From positions 1 through 12,269 of the forward strand of contig CANJCG010000043.1 of assembly GCA_947472655.1 (NCBI GenBank): a stretch of 12,269 nt of DNA. Direction: 5' to 3'. The notes beneath the pieces are model-generated. The model was not told where the DNA came from. It saw nothing but the letters and a program-made list of their open reading frames with translations, and searched no databases. A program made the translations under genes and the position numbers. How positions within the stretch are numbered: the stretch's first letter is position 1; each line of letters begins with the position of its first letter. The DNA comes from Actinomycetota bacterium. GTDB lineage: Bacteria > Actinomycetota > Actinomycetes > S36-B12. Below, piece after piece: positions 7,501 to 12,269 of this stretch.

Positions 7501-8251
7501 TCATTACTCCTGTGTCGATTCCGTCAAGCGCCGCATTTCGCTTCGCGTCGCTAGTAGTTCTATTGCTCTCTGGGTTTCTTAAGAGATAGTCAAGCACTGA
7601 ATCCATATCAAAATTGGGATTCTTTGGGTACAAATCTTCATATATTTTCTGAATGAACTCGAAATCCTCTTTCGTGTCAACTGTCCAGCGAAGATCGGAA
7701 AGGTCAATTTCATTTTCGACATTTTCAATCGTGAATAACTCTGGGCGCCTGTATACACCTAGGGTTACATGTTCACGTTCAACTGCATCGGTGGAAAGCT
7801 GAGCAACCTTTCTCAGCACTTCTGCCTTCACAGCCTCAACATCTAACCCATCTGGATAGGTCGGGCTCATCGTGTTAGAAACATAATCGGCATGTGAACT
7901 TCGGAAATGTTCAATAACTTTGTCGATGACTTGTGGCGAAGCCAGCGGACAATCCGCTGTCAAGCGCACAACCACATCGGGATTGTAAATATCGATGACT
8001 TGAATGAAACGCTTAAGCACATCGTTGAGATCACCCCGAACAACGTCGATCCCATGTTGAGTCACTACTTCTGCTAAGACATCGTCCGTTGGATGCGATG
8101 AAGTCGCAAGAACAATTTGATCAATCAGCGCAGACTGCGCAATACGCTCAAGCTGCCGCAGAACCATTGGCTTACCCATGATGTCTGCCAACACTTTTCC
8201 AGGAAATCTCGTCGATGTCATGCGAGCCTGAACAATGGCGATGGTGGTCAT
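7493..8251 (-). CDS. SpsF/PseF-type cytidylyltransferase
   Basis: A 252-residue nucleotidyltransferase of the CMP-KDO/CMP-NeuAc synthetase fold. It opens with IAIVQARMTSTRFPGKVL, the signature of the SpsF group (QARMTSTRFPGK at 8-19). Then come LATSSHPTDD (48-57), the metal and substrate loop RLTADCPL (96-103), PDGLDVE (133-139) and DLRWTVDT (186-193). Relatives transfer CMP from CTP to an acid sugar such as pseudaminic or a related nonulosonic acid; some relatives use other sugars. I place the start at ATG 8251, not at an upstream in-frame codon at 8281. It forms a 4-bp ATGA overlap with the aldo/keto reductase stop, has AAAGG (8261-8265) upstream, and gives the family's usual N-terminus. 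The C-terminal 40 residues are charged and less conserved-looking. Together with its neighbours it suggests a CMP-activated sugar. Confidence 0.9.
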   Translation of the reverse strand: MTTIAIVQARMTSTRFPGKVLADIMGKPMVLRQLERIAQSALIDQIVLATSSHPTDDVLAEVVTQHGIDVVRGDLNDVLKRFIQVIDIYNPDVVVRLTADCPLASPQVIDKVIEHFRSSHADYVSNTMSPTYPDGLDVEAVKAEVLRKVAQLSTDAVEREHVTLGVYRRPELFTIENVENEIDLSDLRWTVDTKEDFEFIQKIYEDLYPKNPNFDMDSVLDYLLRNPESNRTTSDAKRNAALDGIDTGVMNA

Positions 8252-9108
8252 TTTGCATCGCCTTTCGGAAACGCTGCCCAATTGCGAGGATCGATCAAGT
8301 TCAGGTCTTTTGACTGCTCAATCATTCTTAAATCAACTTGCTCGACGGCACCCCAAGCGAGGCAAACTTCTTTGAGCTCTTTGCCACTCGTGGCACCAAC
8401 TACAACGTGGTCGACCCAGGTCAACTCGCGTACGAATTGCAAAGCCACCTGCAAAGGCGAAACCTGCTCTTGTGCGCAGCCTTCATGAAATCTGACGACA
8501 TCCGGATGCTGCCCGATGTGTGTGGTCGAAGGTGCAGCGAGCAAGCCTTGTAGGAACACACTGCGGGCCTGCACTTCACAGCCCTGCTCATGAAGGTGCG
8601 CTACTTCTTTGGTTCCATCCAGCCGGCGGTCAAGAAGGTTCACGGGCACTTGAACGCAGTCAACTTCACTGAACATTGCTATCGCTCGAGCAAGATCTGC
8701 AGAGTCATATCCGGAAATCCCAATCTTCTCGACGATTCCGTGTGCTTTCAGGTCTGTAAGACCACGCGCAGCTGTGCGAGCAGCTTCGTCACTGAGCGCG
8801 GACCAATCATGAATGAGGCAGACCCGAACAGCCTCTAGACCCAAACTCTCAAGGCTTCTCGAAAGCTGGTCGCCAACCGACAGTTCATCCTGGCCTTTGA
8901 CCTTTGTAGTAATCCCGAAACTGGCAGCCCAAGGAGCAATACGCGACTCAGCGTCGCCATATCCCGCTGCTGTATCGATCTCTCTAATCCCCTGCTCAAG
9001 GGCAACCCGAGCAATGCCCTGAATCTGTTCGTCATCGAGGCGTCCCAGAGCATTCGTCACCCCATAGGGATCCCCCCATTGGGCGGTGCCTAGGACCAAT
9101 GCCTGCAT
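8248..9108 (-). CDS. Aldo/keto reductase
   Basis: A 286-residue NAD(P)H-dependent oxidoreductase of the aldo/keto reductase superfamily (TIM barrel). It begins LVLGTAQWGDPYGVTN, a form common in sugar-cluster members. The catalytic tetrad is present: D45 and Y50 in EIDTAAGYGDAE, K69 in TTKVKG, and H100 in CLIHDW. The C-terminal cofactor part shows VVGATSGKELKE. It is the first gene of the minus-strand operon, with its stop overlapping the cytidylyltransferase start. The likely role is reduction or oxidation of a sugar intermediate before or after amination by the nearby class III aminotransferase. The ATG at 9108 has no clear Shine-Dalgarno; the gene starts in a short gap facing pseB. Exact substrate unknown. 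Confidence 0.9.
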   Translation of the reverse strand: MQALVLGTAQWGDPYGVTNALGRLDDEQIQGIARVALEQGIREIDTAAGYGDAESRIAPWAASFGITTKVKGQDELSVGDQLSRSLESLGLEAVRVCLIHDWSALSDEAARTAARGLTDLKAHGIVEKIGISGYDSADLARAIAMFSEVDCVQVPVNLLDRRLDGTKEVAHLHEQGCEVQARSVFLQGLLAAPSTTHIGQHPDVVRFHEGCAQEQVSPLQVALQFVRELTWVDHVVVGATSGKELKEVCLAWGAVEQVDLRMIEQSKDLNLIDPRNWAAFPKGDAK

Positions 9109-9185
9109 AACCAGATGATCGCACTACTGAGGGCTAGACTCCACCTTGCTCCGCCAGGGGCCGCTATTTGGACTCTAGGAGCAGC
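9109..9185. promoter_or_regulatory. Short divergent promoter region between the aldo/keto reductase and pseB operons
   Basis: Only 77 bp separate the two divergent starts, so both promoters must lie here or inside the opposite genes. No clear -35/-10 pair is visible on either strand; TAGACT at 9135-9140 is the best rightward -10 candidate. The shared gap would let the two operons be controlled together. The region also holds the AGGAG (9177-9181) that decides the pseB start. Confidence 0.4.
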
Positions 9186-10172
9186 GTGAACACATTCGAA
9201 GGCGCTTCGATCCTTATTACCGGGGGCACTGGGTCGTTCGGTAAGGCATTCCTTGAGCAGGTCCTTAAAACCGAAAACCCAACTCGAGTTGTCATTTTCT
9301 CTCGAGACGAACTTAAACAATATGAAATGCGCCAAATTTGGGGCGATGATCCCCGCCTTCGCTTTTTCCTAGGGGATATCCGAGACCTTGAACGTCTCAA
9401 AATGGCGCTGCGGGGCGTTGACTACGTTGTTCACGCTGCGGCACTCAAGCAAGTTGATACCGCCGAGTACAACCCCATGGAATACGTCAAAACAAATATT
9501 CTTGGATCCGAAAATGTGATTCAAGCATCGATTGATGCAGGCGTTAAAAAGGTCGTCGCACTTTCCACCGATAAAGCGTCTTCGCCTGTCAATCTTTATG
9601 GTGCAACGAAATTAACTGCCGACAAACTTTTCATTTCGAGCAATCACTATGCCGTTGATGGCGGTACTCGATTTTCAGTAGTTCGCTACGGCAATGTCAT
9701 GGGTAGCCGGGGCTCGGTCATTCCATTCTTTCGGCGTCTTGCCGCTGCGGGTGAACCAATACCTATCACCGACGCCCGAATGACTCGCTTTTGGATCACA
9801 CTGCCGCAAGCTGTTGATTTTGTTATCAACTCATTTCGTGACATGTCAGGTGGCGAGCTCTACGTTCCGCGCATTCCAAGCATGAAAGTTGTTGATCTCG
9901 CTGAAGCAATTGCTCCTGGAGCAAAGCTGGTTGACATCGGTATCCGACCTGGAGAAAAACTTCACGAAGAAATGATTTCGATGGAAGATGCACGTCGTAC
10001 CATCCGACAAGCAGATCGTTATGTTGTTGAGCCAACTCTTGCGTTGTGGGGCGGATTCAAGGAAGCGGTAGGTGACGCAGTTCCTGAAGATTTTGCCTAC
10101 ACATCTGATAACAATGATTTATGGCTGAATGTTGAACAGTTACGCACAATGCTCAATGAATTAGGGCTGTGA
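9186..10172 (+). CDS. pseB: UDP-N-acetylglucosamine 4,6-dehydratase (inverting), PseB/FlaA1 type
   Basis: A 328-residue short extended SDR enzyme that converts UDP-GlcNAc to UDP-2-acetamido-2,6-dideoxy-beta-L-arabino-hexos-4-ulose in the cytoplasm, the first step to pseudaminic acid and some other 6-deoxy amino sugars. Visible motifs: NADP-binding GGTGSFG (13-19), FSRDELKQYEMRQ (38-50, typical of PseB), AALKQVD (85-91), catalytic STDKA (127-131, with D129 and K130), Y138 and K142 in LYGATK, and RPGEKLHEEM (254-263). The SPVNLYGATKL stretch fits PseB rather than the CapE/FnlA branch. I choose GTG 9186 (AGGAG at 9177-9181, four bases upstream, and a PseB-like N-terminus) over an in-frame TTG at 9168. 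It heads the plus-strand operon and overlaps the next gene by 4 bp. Confidence 0.93.
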   Translation: MNTFEGASILITGGTGSFGKAFLEQVLKTENPTRVVIFSRDELKQYEMRQIWGDDPRLRFFLGDIRDLERLKMALRGVDYVVHAAALKQVDTAEYNPMEYVKTNILGSENVIQASIDAGVKKVVALSTDKASSPVNLYGATKLTADKLFISSNHYAVDGGTRFSVVRYGNVMGSRGSVIPFFRRLAAAGEPIPITDARMTRFWITLPQAVDFVINSFRDMSGGELYVPRIPSMKVVDLAEAIAPGAKLVDIGIRPGEKLHEEMISMEDARRTIRQADRYVVEPTLALWGGFKEAVGDAVPEDFAYTSDNNDLWLNVEQLRTMLNELGL

Positions 10173-11116
10173 ATTCAACGAAAACCTGGCTTGTCACTGG
10201 GGCTAATGGCTTCTTGGGCATGAACGCCGGAGTCTTTCTTTCAGGGAAAGTGCAAACAATCAGCGCGACTCGCGCACCTCATAGATCACCTATTTTTGAT
10301 ACACATGTTCAATTCGATATTCAAGACCTGAGTTCGGTTCGCTCCACTTTTTCGTCACTCAATCCAGACGTTGTACTCAATACAGCTGCCCTAGCGAGTC
10401 ATCAGCATTGCGAAGAGAACCCGGAACTTGCACACGAAGTCAATGCCATCGGTGCAAAAAATGTTGCAATCGCTGCGCGAGAAATTGGTGCTCAGCTTCT
10501 CCATATTTCTACCGATGCTGTCTTTGACGGAAAATCCGGCAACTACCGCGAGGCTGATGCGACGTCTCCCTTTTCTGTTTATGGGCAGACCAAACTTGCC
10601 GGCGAGCAGGCAGTCCTTGCGGCGTTACCTTCTGCGCTGGTTGTGCGAACAAACTTTTTTGGGTGGAGCCCATCGGGTACGCGATCAATTCTTGAGTTCT
10701 TCGTTAATTCACTCACCCAAGGAAAAAGAGTTGACGGCTATTCGAATTATTTCGTGTCATCTATTTATGCCCAAGATCTCTTGCAAGCACTTTTCGAATT
10801 GAGCGACTTCCAACATTCAGGGCTACTGCATGTAGCTTCGAGTGATTCAATTTCAAAGTATGACTTTGGTGTTGCTGTTGCTCGTCAATGGGGTTTGGAC
10901 TCTCAACTAATACAAGCTGCGCGTGCCCTGCATCATGACGGAACAGATTCACATACGCGCGACCTCAGTCTGAATACCGATAAAACGATGGAACTACTTG
11001 GTCGAAAGCTTCCGACTCAACTCGAAGGAATTACGCGCGCCAAGATGGACCTACCTGATTTGAGACCCAAAGTATTAAATACCGAAAACGTCAGTGACTG
11101 GGAAAAGCGTGACTGA
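10169..11116 (+). CDS. RmlD-like NAD(P)-dependent sugar-nucleotide reductase (extended SDR)
   Basis: A 315-residue extended SDR of the RmlD/RfbD (dTDP-4-dehydrorhamnose reductase-like) group. It shows the Rossmann motif TGANGFLG (10-17), DVVLNTAALASHQHCEENP (67-85), STDAVFDG (114-121) and the catalytic Y138/K142 in VYGQTK. RmlD-type enzymes reduce a 4-keto sugar. Here the substrate is likely the 4-keto product of PseB or a later form of it, rather than dTDP-rhamnose, as no other dTDP-rhamnose gene is present. The GTG start is enforced by a 4-bp GTGA overlap with the pseB stop and no better start nearby, so the two are translationally coupled. It lacks the C-terminal cupin domain of the CapF/FnlB reductase, which argues against a simple FucNAc pathway. 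Confidence 0.87.
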   Translation: MNSTKTWLVTGANGFLGMNAGVFLSGKVQTISATRAPHRSPIFDTHVQFDIQDLSSVRSTFSSLNPDVVLNTAALASHQHCEENPELAHEVNAIGAKNVAIAAREIGAQLLHISTDAVFDGKSGNYREADATSPFSVYGQTKLAGEQAVLAALPSALVVRTNFFGWSPSGTRSILEFFVNSLTQGKRVDGYSNYFVSSIYAQDLLQALFELSDFQHSGLLHVASSDSISKYDFGVAVARQWGLDSQLIQAARALHHDGTDSHTRDLSLNTDKTMELLGRKLPTQLEGITRAKMDLPDLRPKVLNTENVSDWEKRD

Positions 11117-11999
11117 TCTATTCATCGGTGTTGTGAGCCATGAAGGCAGCCGATTTGCCCTCAACCAAGGCGAGAACGGGCTCGCTTTCGCCCTCCAACG
11201 AGCTCTGGGCGCCTCCGGCGTGTCTAGCGAGATCGTGGTCAATACTCGCAATGAGTGGACCCCCGAACTCCTGGACATCAACCCTGCGGTGGCTTTGGCG
11301 TCAGCTCGAGCCAGTTTGGCCCTCGAGCAAACCTGGCAGCGCTATCTCGATGAGGAAACTCCTTCCCCATTCTTAATTCGGGCCCGTAAATTCTGGGAAT
11401 TCCGAGCCCGACGCTGGGCGTTGGGTCTTCGATCCAGGAAAAAGACCTTCGGGATCTCTTCCGTCACTGCTGTCCAGCGCCTAGCCAACATCGAGCTTTC
11501 ACACACACACCTTTGGCAACAGGGGATAGCTAGCGGTGCCCGGTGGGTGCTGATCCTTGAAGATGATGGCGGATGCACTGATATTGATGATCTGGCTGCA
11601 GGCCTTGTCGGCCTCCTAGGTTCTACCGATTTCGTGGGCGAAGGTGGACTCGGTCGACGCTACGTCAATATTTCCGCCTCCTTTGAATCTCACCAGCTCG
11701 GCGTGGACCATCTGCTTCGTTCAACTCCACTTGTGTGGGCTGGTTCGGCAGATCGAAGCATTCAGGCTTCCTCTCGTCCGATCACGAACACGGTATGTGC
11801 GATTTTGTACAACACAGAACTACTCACTCTCATTGTGGCCAAATTCGCCGACATGCTGTTTTCTCCTGTCATTCCCATCGATTTCAAACTCAACGCCGCA
11901 CTTATGTCCCTGTTTCGACAGGGGCAGCTCGGTGATGGCGACTGCTTACAGGTGCAACCAGCGCCAATAGTGCAGATGTCTATGCACGAGATGGGATGA
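11109..11999 (+). CDS. GT25-like glycosyltransferase
   Basis: A protein of 296 residues with no close family name that I can fix, but with a GT25/LPS-galactosyltransferase core. RLANIELSHTHLWQQGIASG (124-143) is followed by WVLILEDDG (146-154), the SH...W...ILEDD pattern that holds the metal-binding acidic residues in that family. A later PIDFKLN (256-262) may supply further acidic contacts. The N-terminal 110 residues are atypical and include a basic helix (about 91-112). I choose GTG 11109, with GGGA at 11100-11103 five bases upstream and an 8-bp overlap with the previous stop; GTG 11094 is possible but has no Shine-Dalgarno. GC looks higher here than at the left of the window. It likely adds a sugar in the same glycan. 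Confidence in the exact family is moderate. Confidence 0.65.
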   Translation: MTDLFIGVVSHEGSRFALNQGENGLAFALQRALGASGVSSEIVVNTRNEWTPELLDINPAVALASARASLALEQTWQRYLDEETPSPFLIRARKFWEFRARRWALGLRSRKKTFGISSVTAVQRLANIELSHTHLWQQGIASGARWVLILEDDGGCTDIDDLAAGLVGLLGSTDFVGEGGLGRRYVNISASFESHQLGVDHLLRSTPLVWAGSADRSIQASSRPITNTVCAILYNTELLTLIVAKFADMLFSPVIPIDFKLNAALMSLFRQGQLGDGDCLQVQPAPIVQMSMHEMG

Positions 12000-12006
12000 T
12001 TCCCCG

Positions 12007-12269
12007 ATGAAAAGTTACGAGCGCGCGGTTGACTCAGTTGCTCGTCGCTTTGGGCTTCAGATCTCACGAGTGAATAGCGCCGGTACTCGGCTACCAGTTG
12101 AGGCAACCCCAGCCGATGCAGAACTCATTGCCTCGCTTCGCCCATTTACCATGACCAGCGCTGAACGGTTGTGGAGTTTGATTGGGGCTGTTCGTTACGT
12201 CACCGATGCTGACCTAGCCGGCGATTTTGTCGAATGTGGGGTGTGGCGTGGGGGCAGTGTGATGGCAAT
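12007..12269 (+). CDS. TylF/MycF-family sugar O-methyltransferase, N-terminal part only (window edge)
   Basis: An open frame of 87 codons from ATG 12007 to the right edge. It contains MTSAERLWSLIGAVRYV (about 49-65) followed by GDFVECGVWRGGSVM (about 72-86). This is the start of the TylF/macrocin O-methyltransferase family and the first S-adenosylmethionine-binding loop. Known members methylate a hydroxyl of a sugar using SAM and magnesium; relatives are frequent in polysaccharide loci, where a methyl group can cap or decorate a chain. It begins 7 bp after the GT25-like stop, so it is in the same operon. Family proteins are about 250 residues, so most of this one lies outside the window. Confidence 0.88.
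   Translation, partial: MKSYERAVDSVARRFGLQISRVNSAGTRLPVEATPADAELIASLRPFTMTSAERLWSLIGAVRYVTDADLAGDFVECGVWRGGSVMA

Noticed and set aside
8252..8281. Ten-residue N-terminal extension of the cytidylyltransferase.
   Set aside because: The ATG at 8251 has the ATGA overlap with the preceding stop and gives the usual SpsF N-terminus; the extension lies inside the reductase gene and looks unrelated.
9134..9178. CTAGA/TCTAG inverted repeat in the gap before pseB.
   Set aside because: Only 5 bp and the flanks do not pair; likely chance.
9168..9185. TTG start for pseB six codons upstream.
   Set aside because: No Shine-Dalgarno precedes it, and the AGGAG lies inside that extension, pointing to GTG 9186.
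9186..11116. A FucNAc (CapE-CapF or FnlA-FnlB) pathway for the dehydratase-reductase pair.
   Set aside because: The dehydratase has PseB-type motifs, the reductase lacks the CapF cupin domain, and no WecB-like epimerase is present; not fully excluded, as genes beyond the edge are unseen.

Overview
The window is a surface-polysaccharide or glycoconjugate locus from a bacterium. It holds eleven protein genes, two of them cut by the window edges, and almost no free space. Starts are often GTG or TTG. Short hand counts of 60-180 bases give about 43-47% GC at the left and about 58% near 11.1-11.3 kb. Gene style and start-codon use suggest an actinobacterium of moderate GC, but this is an inference from look and feel, not a demonstrated placement. 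I found no tRNA, rRNA, insertion sequence, phage gene or CRISPR array.

Left part (1-3.15 kb). A partial O-antigen ligase/polymerase-type membrane protein runs leftwards off the edge. It has no good Shine-Dalgarno but a TACAAT box six bases before its ATG, so it may be leaderless. Divergent from it is a GT-C-type membrane glycosyltransferase (PMT/ArnT-like). This converges on, and overlaps by 33 bp, a soluble GT2 enzyme of the polyprenyl-phosphate-sugar synthase type. The two could form a pair in which one makes a lipid-linked donor and the other uses it.

Middle (3.35-9.11 kb, minus strand). A tightly packed operon reads, in transcription order, aldo/keto reductase, SpsF/PseF-type cytidylyltransferase, class III (glutamate-1-semialdehyde type) aminotransferase, PglK-like ABC exporter, GT2 glycosyltransferase. 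Stops and starts overlap (4 bp, 8 bp) or lie 8-35 bp apart. The first three look like a module that builds and CMP-activates an unusual amino or keto sugar. The ABC protein probably flips a lipid-linked glycan, and the GT2 adds a residue to it.

Right part (9.19-12.27 kb, plus strand). Divergent from the first operon is a second: pseB (UDP-GlcNAc 4,6-dehydratase/5-epimerase), an RmlD-like reductase, a GT25-like glycosyltransferase, and the start of a TylF-family O-methyltransferase cut by the right edge. PseB is the first step to pseudaminic-acid-like sugars. The usual PseC (DegT-type aminotransferase), acetyltransferase, hydrolase and NeuB-type synthase are not in the window.

The most interesting reading is that the two divergent operons together encode a variant CMP-sugar (nonulosonate-like) pathway with its own flippase, transferases and methyl cap. 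The product cannot be named from the sequence alone.
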